Origin: Halocafeteria seosinensis
Taxonomy: Eukaryota; Sar; Bigyra; Bicosoecida
NCBI GenBank assembly: GCA_001687465.1
Contig: LVLI01000815.1
Location: 1 to 10,461 of the forward strand
Length of the DNA: 10,461 nt
Direction: 5' to 3'
Below are positions 1 to 7,615 of the stretch, piece after piece. A model generated the notes under the pieces. The model had not been told where the DNA came from, made no database searches, and saw only the letters and a list, made by a program, of their open reading frames with translations. Made by a program: the position numbers and the translations under genes. Position 1 is the stretch's first letter; every line of letters begins with the position of its first letter.

Positions 1-690
1 CCGCTTCAGTGACAGAAGCGTTGTAGATACGATTTAAGAGTTTTCGGAGACATGTCCAATCGAGTATTACACGTGATTCTCTAATTATCAGTCGACGGTG
101 CATCACCCGGGGTATCTCATGTAGACCTGTGTGGACGTACTTCCTTTCTGTTGGGAATCTTCATTGACCTCACTATACGGCTCTGCGGGCAAGATGTGGT
201 AAATATGGATAAGAGTCTCATAAGACATGTCCAATCAAGCACCAGATATGGTTCAATAATGATCAGTGGACGATGCATTACCGGGATATACGATGTAGAC
301 ATGTTTGAGAGCACCTGCTTTAGTATGGGAAATCTCAGCGAGCTCGCTCCGGGCCATTTGAACGACAAAAGCGTCGTAGATACCGAGGAAGAATTTCGGG
401 AGCAGTTTCAATCAAGTTGTACATATGGCTCTTTTATGGTCATTGGATGGTGGTTCACCGTATATGACCTACACATGTGTGGGAACACTCGCTCAGTAAG
501 GGAAACCTTTAGCGGCCACCCTTCAGTCCAGTTGCATCGTACGTACCTAGGGAGAAGTTCATGGGACATGCCCAGTCAAGCATTCACGTGGTTCACTAAT
601 GAATTGTGGACGAAGCTTCTACCCGATGTGGGATCGACCGATTATTGGAATCTCCAAAGATGATGTAGCTCGACAGCTCGAGTCCCCACA
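1..690. repeat. Diverged tandem repeat, about 175-bp period, about four units
   Basis: Four related units can be lined up by shared anchors. GACATGTCCAATC occurs at 49 and again at 224, and ATGTAGAC at 119 and 293, which gives a period of 174-175 bp. CAATCAAG at 232 returns at 409, and a variant (CAGTCAAG) at 573. GCGTTGTAGATAC at 18 corresponds to GCGTCGTAGATAC at 371, two periods apart. By eye, units 1 and 2 agree at roughly 70 to 75 percent of bases in the core, and units 3 and 4 less. The left end may lie outside the window. The array could be an old satellite or the repeat region of a decayed gene: an open frame at 151-663 reads through units 2 to 4 and keeps a similar peptide pattern in units 2 and 3. 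I do not recognise the repeat. Confidence 0.6.
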
Positions 691-1465
691 CCAACCAACT
701 ATGTACGTAGACCAATACTCCTATAAACAACCCAAACACAATGGATCAATAATCATGGTTTACTGATTCTCACGTATGGGATCGCCGGAGGAAGAGGTAC
801 AAATGGCATATACGAAAAGTACAGTGTACCTAATATTTCTTTGGCGAAATCCTTCAGTCAGTTGTTCCGTCACCCTGCGACGTCCCGCTTGTCTCACGTT
901 AGGTATGAGTGGGACGTGCAATTCCCATCGAGCAGAATATCTCAAATGAATACCTCTCAGCCACTGTATATAACTCTAAGACTGAACATGTCATTCGCAA
1001 CGCGTTCCCTGTCTTCGGCCACGTTGCAGTTACTTACAAGTTCGCTTACACTTCCTACAAACATCGCTCCTGGACTGTACGACGTTTCTATGGAGACATG
1101 AACTATAAAGATGACTTAATGTCAATCTAATAACGGTGATTGAACTTATTCAAGCACGCTTAGATACGATTCCTTTGATGTCCATCCGCAGCTTGAAGTT
1201 GGGGCAACGTGACTGGAGCCGCCTGAGAACGCTGGCTGTATCAGAAAGCATTCCCTCGATCCACAAAATATCAACCGTTACATATTAGGAGAATGATCAG
1301 AATCCTCTTAAGCGATATCCTTTCTGAGCCTGTGCTCGCCTTCTATGCCCTTCTAAATAGACTCTGAACAATTTCGAGAGACCTTTTTTGTCCCCCTGAT
1401 TTTCCCTGCACAAAAGCAAAATTTGAAGGGCCGTTTTACCTGCTTCCGGCAATTCGAGAACCCAA
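691..1465. other. Stretch with no recognised gene
   Basis: Short open frames occur on both strands here, but none gives a protein I recognise and none is long for this base composition. Part of a minus-strand open frame (1297-1593) enters the region, but it also runs through the dispersed repeat at 1466-1530 and shows no known domain. I see no RNA gene. The stretch may contain further, more decayed units of the left-hand repeat, but I cannot align them convincingly. Confidence 0.4.
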
Positions 1466-1530
1466 GATTTTGCAATCCCGCAACCCAGTCGCACAAAGCC
1501 TAAAATCCAATCGGATTGAAAATTTTTGCA
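1466..1530 (+). repeat. Dispersed repeat, copy 1
   Basis: About 65 bp that is clearly related to 3722-3786 in the same orientation. It shares TTTTGCAATCC, CAATCGGATTGAA and most bases between, with roughly 80 percent identity by eye and a few small gaps. The similarity does not obviously extend to either side. The two copies lie about 2.26 kb apart and bracket the decayed coding stretch, so they could be remnants of terminal repeats of a mobile element, or two independent copies of a short dispersed repeat. Confidence 0.6.
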
Positions 1531-1619
1531 GAATGATAATAGATTGTGCTGAAGGCATTCATATATTTCGTTGCAAATATTCTTGTATATCAAGAAGTGT
1601 TACCTTGTGGTCTTCGAAA

Positions 1620-3682
1620 ATGTCGAGTAGGTCGGACGAACCTTCCAGGTCGCGGTCTGACTCAGAGGAGGACCCCAGCTCATCGGTTGCAAATTCAAAT
1701 GGAAAGGAGTTGAGAAGAGACGATGGCATATAAGTGAGGAACCACCAGAAGGGACTCCTGTGCCTATAGAAGGGACGGCATCTTTGGAAAGGCTGAAGAA
1801 ATACGTTGACGACCCCTTAGGGTCTGTATTCTAAGCATCAAACTACAAGTAGATGCCGGAGTGAGTATGGCAAAGAAGCTTTGGAAGCCGCGCTAGGTAC
1901 GGTCTAATTCATTCGTCGAACTTCCACACGTTGAATTCGAGGCTAAAGAGTACCTCAGTCTCTCGTCGTGTGGATGCCGCTGAGCCGGTGGAGCTGGGAG
2001 CAAGACGACACCGAGTTACAATCAGTTCCGGAAACGAAGGTATGAGTGTATGTTTAATTCGGTATGTATGATTGTTCTGATATGTTGGAAAGATGCATCG
2101 CAGAGGGATAGAGCGAAGGAACAAACGCGGTTAGTTCAGCAGAAGATGGACTTCCCCGTAGCACGCTTCAGCTGTGTTATGCTTGATAATACTGTATATC
2201 TCACACCCCCTCAAGAAGGGCATACGGAATAAAATCTTTTCCGCATTCAGTAGAGATGAAAGGATCTTCGCAAGATGGAACCCTGCAGTGGTATGCCTTT
2301 GGGAACTGTCGTCCTTTTCGATCGCAGATGCACCAATATGCATATCTTGACGCCGCTGCATAGTCTGCGGTATTTCTGTCGCTTGCTTCGGAAAGTCGGA
2401 TCGGCATTTTACGCTATCAGAGCTCAAGTAGCTTCCAAAAGCTGTCCACAGTTAAGCAACCTTGCTGAATGTTCCGAAACAGTGGATAACACCATAAGAT
2501 ACATACAATATTGGGAGTAAACGCTCAAGAAGACATCAAGCTTTGATGCACTCATTTCTTCCCCATAAAGTAAAGGGTTTTTCAATTTTACAAAAAGGCT
2601 TACAACGACTGGCTGATTGGGTACACTTAGCTGGAACAGTTGGCCTCAAAGACTCGCTTGTCTGTTTTCGAAACGTGTCAGGAGCAGCCTTGATTACGGC
2701 TGGGTCCTGAAAGCTTCTTTAGCTCGCTAAGTACTGCGAGTAGCCCTACACCTACACAGAGAGAATGCGCGGACGCTCTTAGTAAATTAAGCTTAGAATG
2801 GATAAAGAGACATGAAGATACTGGATCATCTTCCCAAAGCGGAGTACCAATCCTCGGGCCACGATGGAGTGACGTCTAGTAAATATTGATGAGGTTATGA
2901 CTGTGGTTGTAGCTATTTACGGGAATTGGGACTCCTCGATGGAGCAGGACACCTCTGAAGAACCACAAAACCAGGTATTTCCAGCGAATGGATACGGTTC
3001 ACTTTCTGCGAGGAACTGGTGCGTGCTGCTACATGTGCGCAAACCCTCGCAACTCTGGGAGAAAGGAGCTTACTTCTCGTGTCACACACACAGACATATG
3101 TGACAGATCGTGTCAACAGACCACGAAAGACTCCGCTAGTACTAAGCCTCCGGTAATGGACTGGACTATCCCTTTTACGGATTCCAATAGCCTACGTTGC
3201 GTATTTGAGACAGACGGGATAGTCGCTGTCGCACCTACCCCCAGCCATTCTGGCTCGTCCAACTCCAGGAGCCCGTTTGTTACCCAAGAAACAGATCCTC
3301 AATTTGCTAGTGGCACAATCAAAGTTTCTTGGCTAGAAAACACGGAAACATACCATAGGAACTTTCCAATACATTCTTTTTTCGTAGTGCCGGTACAGAT
3401 ACAATAGACCCAAAAGAGAACGGCAGTGCTCGTAGTCAGAGGAGACGACGCTTGCGATTACAACACAGGATACTGTAGCAAATGTCAACATTTTATCGTA
3501 AGCTCCCAAGAATGTAAAAGGGTCGAGCAACTACTAACTGCTTCAGGTAAAATACTACGACAACAGCCGTTGAACAGAGAATGCGCAAACTTGAACACAT
3601 ACCAGAGAAAAAGTTGCTCGCGGTCAGGAGGCAAACGCAGTTCATCGCAACTGAATTTAAAGAAGTAGAACGCGCAGTATGA
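1620..3682 (+). pseudogene. Decayed coding sequence in several frames, possible transposon relic
   Basis: Several plus-strand blocks read like protein but change frame or stop. At 1620-1730 there is an acidic, serine-rich start (MSSRSDEPSRSRSDSEED). A different frame at 1733-1834 continues in similar style (EEPPEGTPVPIEG, then LERLKKYVDDPLGSVF). Further open blocks lie at 2275-2520, about 2495-2710, 2897-3103, 2988-3407 and 3566-3682, the last being charged and helix-like (KLEHIPEKKLL). The block at 2275-2520 contains VVLFDRRCTNMHIL, which loosely resembles the second catalytic-Asp region of piggyBac transposases. Around 3010-3100 two frames show Cys/His-rich strings, loosely like a piggyBac C-terminal zinc-binding tail. 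The acidic start, order and spacing would also suit a piggyBac gene. These resemblances are weak and the piggyBac call is inference only. That the region was once coding is more likely than its identity. No intact product is expected. Confidence 0.3.
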
Positions 3683-3721
3683 AGTCATAAAAAGTGTGTA
3701 TAGCCTATCAGATGAATCTCA

Positions 3722-3786
3722 GAATTTTGCAATCCGGCAATCCGGCAACACAGAGCCTTAAATTCAATCGGATTGAAGAATTTGGA
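3722..3786 (+). repeat. Dispersed repeat, copy 2
   Basis: This is the second copy of the repeat seen at 1466-1530, in the same orientation, with the shared cores TTTTGCAATCC and CAATCGGATTGAA. In one plus frame both copies can be read as similar peptides (QSxNPxxQSLKxNRIE), so the pair might once have been coding, but nothing recognisable surrounds either copy. Confidence 0.6.
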
Positions 3787-3960
3787 TTGAGCTGGCCCCG
3801 GGTGAGCAGGCAAGTTCGAATTGCCAGGAAAGCACCGGGCTCCCGCTGGGGAACAACTTGAACAAGGGAGATGCGGAACTTCCGCAAGCTGATGACGGCC
3901 AAACTGTCAGTCACGTTGATGCGCCACAACTAGCGCTGTTGGGACCGAAACAAAAACAGT

Positions 3961-4015
3961 TCCCCAGCTGGGGATGGGGAAGCCCCCCGGGACCATCCCC
4001 ATTCCCCATGGGGAA
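3961..4015. repeat. Cluster of G/C-run palindromes
   Basis: Two perfect 14-bp palindromes lie close together: TCCCCAGCTGGGGA at 3961-3974 and TTCCCCATGGGGAA at 4002-4015. CCCCCCGGG and inverted copies of GGGGATGGGG-like strings lie between them. Runs of four to six G or C are out of keeping with the AT-rich DNA that begins about 100 bp later. Such nested inverted repeats are common in the subterminal parts of DNA transposons. I cannot assign a family. Confidence 0.6.
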
Positions 4016-4019
4016 GGTT

Positions 4020-4097
4020 TGTAGCGCGCCGAAGACCCCTCCATAATGTTATAGTATATATACTATAACATTATGGAGGGGTCTTCGGCGCGCTACA
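4020..4097. repeat. Perfect 78-bp palindrome (hairpin) at the composition boundary
   Basis: The two 39-base arms are exact reverse complements, with the centre between 4058 and 4059 and no spacer. The outer arm is GC-rich (TGTAGCGCGCCGAAGACCCC) and the inner part is AT-rich (ATAGTATA at the centre). The symmetry stops sharply: 4019 and 4098 do not pair. No target-site duplication is evident in the immediate flanks. It could be a MITE-like foldback element, the fused terminal repeats of a larger element, a strong cruciform or RNA hairpin, or a junction formed in assembly. Because it stops at 78 bp and different sequence lies on each side, a simple fold-back read is less likely than a real palindrome. 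Confidence 0.9.
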
Positions 4098-4215
4098 CGT
4101 AGGGTGAAAAAAAAGATTGTTTGATTAAAAAAGTAAAGTTATAGAAGGAAAAGTTAAGATAATTATGGTAGTTTTAGAAATAGAAGTAATAATTCAAATA
4201 AACGCCAATAATTGC

Positions 4216-4282
4216 AGAATTAGGAAAATCCATTCACATAGAAGAATTGTAGAAGGAATTAGAAAATCCATCTACATAGAAG
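4216..4282 (+). repeat. Short direct repeat, 38-bp offset
   Basis: Two imperfect copies of about 29 bases, at 4216-4244 and 4254-4282, share GAATTAG, AAAATCCAT and ACATAGAAG. They differ at only a few positions and are separated by 9 bases. No function is apparent. It may be a relic of a longer tandem array. Confidence 0.6.
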
Positions 4283-4544
4283 CTACTGACGGGGTAATAC
4301 ATAGGGAAGTTAAATAAAAGCCTGGTTAGTCTTAACGCCAGTCAAGAACTCACAGAAATAATACCGGCGGATTAATTACAAAATACAATGAGAAAGAATA
4401 TTAAAGGGTAATATACAATAGACTTATGAAATCGTTATAATTGAAGCTTAAATGAGATGATAATGAAAACTTTTGAAGTAGAAATTAAAGAAAAGTGTTT
4501 AAAAATGAGATAAGAATAATCCTATAGGAATAAGAGTTTTAAGG

Positions 4545-4601
4545 GGTTCTCAAAATAAATAAAAACATTCTATTAAAGATTGAACATATATTTTGGGAAC
4601 C
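4545..4601. repeat. Imperfect inverted repeat with 31-base loop
   Basis: GGTTCTCAAAATA at 4545-4557 pairs with TATTTTGGGAACC at 4589-4601 with a single non-Watson-Crick position, which is a G-T wobble in RNA. The loop is 31 bases and AT-rich. It lies 125 bp beyond the ATPase stop codon. It could be a small foldback element or a structured 3' region. There is no U-run typical of a bacterial terminator, and none is expected in a eukaryotic virus. Confidence 0.45.
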
Positions 4602-4725
4602 GTAAAAATTAGAAAGATAAATAAAGCCCCTCTTGACGTATATGGGATAACTGAAGAAAAGAAGAATGAGAAAAAGAAAAATGGAAGTGGTATTTAAAAT
4701 TAATAAACAACACTTACAAATAGAA

Positions 4726-5997
4726 TTAAATAAGTTTAAGCTTCAAAGAATTCAATTTTCGTAATAATTCCTGCTTGGTTAAGTCTTTTGAATTTACATC
4801 TCCATATGGTAATTCTTCTTCCTTTCCATTTACTTTCATTTTTATTTTATATTTGTGTATTCCGTCATTAGCTTTTCTAACACTAACGATTTTAACATCT
4901 TGTTTTTTATTACTTTCTTTTTCTGCGTCTTCTTCTTTAGGTTTAGGTTTTTTGGATTTTTCAATGCTACTATTCTTACTATTAAGTTCATCTTTCAAAT
5001 CACTTTTAATATCATTACAAATTGGGCTAAATTCGGTATCTTTTAGGCGTCTCTTAAAATCATTTTCACTATAATCCAAACAAAAGAATTTAAAATTTTC
5101 ATTTACAGCGTGTCGGAAAGCACTCTTAAAATCTTCTTTAGAAAAACCGTTCCCGTGTTCATTAAACAATGTGTCTAATTCTTTATCGTTAGCATTAAAT
5201 ACTAAAACTAAATTACTGTTGTTCATTCTAGAAGAAGGGTTTAAATCTGTATAACGTTGCGCGCTAGTTATAACACTAACATTATAATGACGGGATGTGT
5301 TATAAAGTCTATTGATAGCATTATTAGAATGTTTTTTCATTACATTTTGCTGTATCAAATCTTCGAAAATAAACATAGAAGGTTTCCTTGTTTCTTGCAT
5401 AGTATCAATCAAATCATTAACAGTATCATTACTATAATCANNAAANGTTTTAAGAATAAATTTAGGTTTAAGTCTATCATATGCTCTTTTATATTGTTCA
5501 ATGGTAGTAGCAGTTCCACTAAATAGAAAAACAGCGCTTAAAGCATCTTTGTAATAATGAAATACTAATCTCTTAATAATATGAGACTTACCTGCACCAC
5601 TACTACCACTAATAACAGCTCGTAAAGGAAATAACTTTTTAAAAGGTTCCTTTATTTTCTTTGTGTAATCAATTTTCTTACTTTCATGTTCATCCTTAAT
5701 ATCTATATCCCATAAGCTGTTCTTACTCATATCTATATAATAAGAGTAGAATAAATTAATTACTTTAGATGTGAAAGTAATTAATTCATAGAGATAAAAC
5801 CCAAAAGAATAACTAACCATATTTAGAGGAGGATTACTATCATTATCAATACGTTTTAAATCTTTACAATTCAGTCTATGGTTAAAATGATTAGAGTTCC
5901 TGATTTTTTTATTACAATAACTACATTTTCTAAATCGTGAAGGCTTTTTGATATCAAAGATTGTATCAAAACTTATATAATCGTTTTCCATATCCAT
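4726..5997 (-). CDS. FtsK/HerA-type (A32-like) DNA packaging ATPase
   Basis: This 423-aa protein is expected to pump viral DNA into preformed capsids. The Walker A loop is GSSGAGKS at residues 131-138, and Walker B is MFIFED at 208-213. The stretch SAQRYTDLNPSSRMNNSN (245-262) matches the conserved Gln and Arg-Asn region of packaging ATPases of Polintons, PLVs and large DNA viruses. Two parts are unusual. The first 90 residues carry a possible zinc finger (C25, C28, H40, C44) and a hydrophobic segment (about 61-87). After the ATPase core comes a Lys/Glu/Ser-rich linker (about 335-367) and a small C-terminal module (about 368-423). A Met at residue 90 could start a shorter form nearer the usual size. 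Ambiguous bases at 5441-5442 and 5446 leave residues 184 and 186 undetermined. It is the last gene of the leftward run, 20 bp after the 462-aa gene. Confidence 0.9.
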   Translation of the reverse strand: MDMENDYISFDTIFDIKKPSRFRKCSYCNKKIRNSNHFNHRLNCKDLKRIDNDSNPPLNMVSYSFGFYLYELITFTSKVINLFYSYYIDMSKNSLWDIDIKDEHESKKIDYTKKIKEPFKKLFPLRAVISGSSGAGKSHIIKRLVFHYYKDALSAVFLFSGTATTIEQYKRAYDRLKPKFILKXFXDYSNDTVNDLIDTMQETRKPSMFIFEDLIQQNVMKKHSNNAINRLYNTSRHYNVSVITSAQRYTDLNPSSRMNNSNLVLVFNANDKELDTLFNEHGNGFSKEDFKSAFRHAVNENFKFFCLDYSENDFKRRLKDTEFSPICNDIKSDLKDELNSKNSSIEKSKKPKPKEEDAEKESNKKQDVKIVSVRKANDGIHKYKIKMKVNGKEEELPYGDVNSKDLTKQELLRKLNSLKLKLI

Positions 5998-6017
5998 ATA
6001 AAATAAATCTATATATA

Positions 6018-7406
6018 TTATTTTGATGAGGCCGCTGCTCCTGATTGTGATGAGGCTGCTGCTCCTGATTTTGATGATTTTGAGATTAATACGCTTTTTC
6101 TAGCCTTATTTGTATTAGGAGTTGGTGGCCCCTTTTTTACATTTGTTTGTCGTGTTGCTTCTAACGCTTTTATTTTAGACATCTTATTAAGAATAGCACT
6201 ATTCTTAATATCTTTTCTAGCTTTTTTCAAATCATTTTTTGTTCGGCCTCTATTCAATAGTGCTCTATATAAGTCTTCTTCTTTAGCAGTCTGGAATGTT
6301 AAACCCTTTTTGTCTTTTAGTTCTTGTTTTTCTTCGTCAGTTAATAGTCCCCATAATTGGGGTTTATTTGTTCGCGGGTCGTAATTATGATTACTCATAA
6401 ATTCGTTAACTGCTTTATCAAATTGTTTTTGGGCGTCCTCCTTACTTATTCTTCCGCTTTGGGTTCCATCTGCTATTTGGGCTAGAGTTGATAAAGAAGG
6501 TCCCGTTCTTTCACCTTTACCGCTTTCACCTTCACCACCTTCAAAACCTTTATCTGATGCTTCACCAGATGCTTCACCGGATGCTTCACCAGATGCTTCA
6601 CCAGATGCTGCTGCGCTCTCTCCTACAACACCTTCTGAACTACTCATAAACTGTCTAACATTACTACCGGGTATTTGTTGAATTGTTAATGTATTTAAAC
6701 CACCTCTGGTTTCATTTCTTACTAACTGCCCATTTCTAACTTGGGCTTGCCCAAATGGTTGGGGTTGAGAAGTATTTGGTTGATTAACCATATTTGTTGC
6801 ACTTTGAACATTTTGGCTTTGTGTGTTAATATCTTTTGGTATTAATTCATTAGGGTCTATTTGATTAACAGCAGCTATATTAGCAGCTAAATTCCTTAAC
6901 TCAGTATTACTCATATTATCATATCTTGGTTTATGCAATCCATGACTTTTAAGTCTATTCAAGATTTCTTCTCTTGTGTTTCTTTGTGGGTCGTTTTTAT
7001 CCTGTATTTCTCTATTATCAAGGAAATTCCGTAAAGCATCCATTATTGGAGGTTTTCCTGGTTTCGTATTAAATGTATCCAATTTTCCTGGTGTTTCATC
7101 ATCTCTAGGGTCTATCACTTGTATTTCTTTTGTAGTATCAACATCTTCTACTTGTAATCCCCTATAATCTACTGGAGGAGGAATTCTATAGTCATTAAAA
7201 AAACCGTGAGGATTATAAGGAGGAAATAAATTAGTTTCCATATTATTGGATGGAAGATATGAAGGATATAGGGTTTCCCTATTTCCATCAGTCTCTGTAT
7301 TAGCGACTAAATATCCTTCTGTATCAATAATTGTTCCATATTTATTTTCTCTATCTATTGTTTGAAAATTATTTTCACTACCTCTAGTAAAGCCTTTTTT
7401 AAACAT
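6018..7406 (-). CDS. Uncharacterised hydrophilic repeat-containing protein, probable virion component
   Basis: The product is 462 aa and I do not recognise its family. The N-terminal 80 residues are rich in Asn, Tyr and Pro (FPPYNPHGFF, YRIPPPVDY). Residues about 144-178 (REEILNRLKSHGL through MSNTELRNLA) look like two helices around a turn, similar in spacing to HeH/SAP-type DNA-binding folds; this is inference. Residues 268-284 are four tandem SGEA units. Residues about 322-420 are charged and probably helical (LWGLLTDEEKQELKDKKG). The C-terminus is very basic and ends with two SGAAASS copies. There is no signal peptide or membrane segment. It sits between the lipase and ATPase genes in the morphogenesis run, so a structural, scaffold or DNA-associated role is plausible but unproven. 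The start is the first ATG after the upstream stop, 19 bp from the 52-aa gene. Confidence 0.85.
   Translation of the reverse strand: MFKKGFTRGSENNFQTIDRENKYGTIIDTEGYLVANTETDGNRETLYPSYLPSNNMETNLFPPYNPHGFFNDYRIPPPVDYRGLQVEDVDTTKEIQVIDPRDDETPGKLDTFNTKPGKPPIMDALRNFLDNREIQDKNDPQRNTREEILNRLKSHGLHKPRYDNMSNTELRNLAANIAAVNQIDPNELIPKDINTQSQNVQSATNMVNQPNTSQPQPFGQAQVRNGQLVRNETRGGLNTLTIQQIPGSNVRQFMSSSEGVVGESAAASGEASGEASGEASGEASDKGFEGGEGESGKGERTGPSLSTLAQIADGTQSGRISKEDAQKQFDKAVNEFMSNHNYDPRTNKPQLWGLLTDEEKQELKDKKGLTFQTAKEEDLYRALLNRGRTKNDLKKARKDIKNSAILNKMSKIKALEATRQTNVKKGPPTPNTNKARKSVLISKSSKSGAAASSQSGAAASSK
6025..6072 (-). repeat. 24-bp tandem repeat encoding SGAAASSQ/K
   Basis: Two 24-bp copies (6025-6048 and 6049-6072) differ at only two positions and form the extreme C-terminus of the 462-aa protein. 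They end at the stop codon apart from the last Lys codon and its boundary. Small-residue tails like this are usually flexible. The near identity of the copies points to a recent duplication. Confidence 0.8.
6556..6603 (-). repeat. 12-bp tandem repeat encoding SGEA units
   Basis: Four consecutive 12-bp units (GATGCTTCACCA on the plus strand, one with a final G) are followed at 6604 by a partial unit. They lie in frame within the 462-aa gene and encode a flexible acidic Ser-Gly-Glu-Ala linker. Copy number is likely to vary between related elements by slippage. Confidence 0.9.
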
Positions 7407-7425
7407 ATGCTTTTATAATATATTA

Positions 7426-7584
7426 TTAGATATTAATTTTTAATATTCTATGAGCTAAATTATATTTTATTGGTTGAAAAAACTTTGCTAGAGTTAAGTA
7501 ATATAATCCATAAAAGAAGCCCATAAAAGAGCCTTTACATTCACTTTTTACATTTCTTATTTCATTGTCGGTGTTTCTATCCAT
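7426..7584 (-). CDS. Small hypothetical protein with hydrophobic segment
   Basis: This 52-aa open frame fills the only sizeable gap in the run, with 19 bp to the 462-aa gene and 31 bp to the lipase gene, as in other gaps here. The N-terminus is polar (MDRNTDNEIRNVKSECKG), and residues about 19-36 are aromatic and hydrophobic (FMGFFYGLYYLTLAKFF), long enough for one membrane-associated helix. The C-terminus is basic. Immediately upstream is the motif ATATAGTATATAGG, which also precedes the small gene at 10120-10362, supporting real expression. The family is not recognised. Small membrane proteins are common in related viruses, but the role here is unknown. Confidence 0.55.
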   Translation of the reverse strand: MDRNTDNEIRNVKSECKGSFMGFFYGLYYLTLAKFFQPIKYNLAHRILKINI

Positions 7585-7586
7585 TC

Positions 7587-7600
7587 CCTATATACTATAT
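7587..7600 (-). promoter_or_regulatory. Putative promoter or leader motif ATATAGTATATAGG
   Basis: This 14-base motif lies two bases before the start codon of the 52-aa gene. An identical 14-mer lies three bases before the small gene at 10366-10379. Other genes in the run have only general AT-rich upstream sequence (for example TTATATAGATATAA before the lipase gene). An exact match in the same place before two genes suggests a control element, perhaps for a shared time of expression. Chance identity in AT-rich DNA is possible. Confidence 0.4.
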
Positions 7601-7615
7601 AATAGATAATATAGT

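Larger units (their letters stand above)
4098..4725. other. AT-rich non-coding stretch downstream of the viral gene run
   Basis: No open frame worth calling was found on either strand. The plus strand is rich in A and G. The stretch lies just after the stop codon of the ATPase gene, so it would hold the 3' end of the leftward transcripts and, if the element ends here, its terminal region. It contains a short direct repeat (4216-4282) and an inverted repeat (4545-4601), listed separately. I see no tRNA or other known RNA gene. Confidence 0.5.

Noticed and set aside
1-690. CRISPR array
   Set aside because: The repeated units are long, strongly diverged and contiguous. There are no short identical repeats with unique spacers, and the context is eukaryotic.
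1297-1593. Minus-strand 98-aa open frame
   Set aside because: It overlaps the dispersed repeat and the plus-strand coding relic, shows no known domain, and lengths near this are expected by chance at this base composition.
3858-4046. Plus-strand 62-aa open frame running into the palindrome
   Set aside because: Its C-terminal half is simply the translated G/C-run palindromes (Gly, Pro, Ser), so it is an artefact of the repeats.
4020-4097. Bacterial-type transcription terminator
   Set aside because: The hairpin is far longer than such terminators, has no loop or adjoining U-run, and lies more than 600 bp beyond the last gene of a eukaryotic-style viral run.
4216-4282. Origin iterons
   Set aside because: Only two imperfect copies exist, and no replication gene is nearby, so there is no support for an origin.
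4775-5526. Plus-strand open frames opposite the ATPase gene
   Set aside because: They are rich in Phe, Leu, Ser and Ile, the expected antisense shadow of an AT-rich, Lys/Asp/Asn-rich gene, and the minus-strand ATPase motifs are decisive.
6976-7167. Plus-strand 63-aa open frame
   Set aside because: It is antisense to the 462-aa gene, with no promoter context or recognisable domain.
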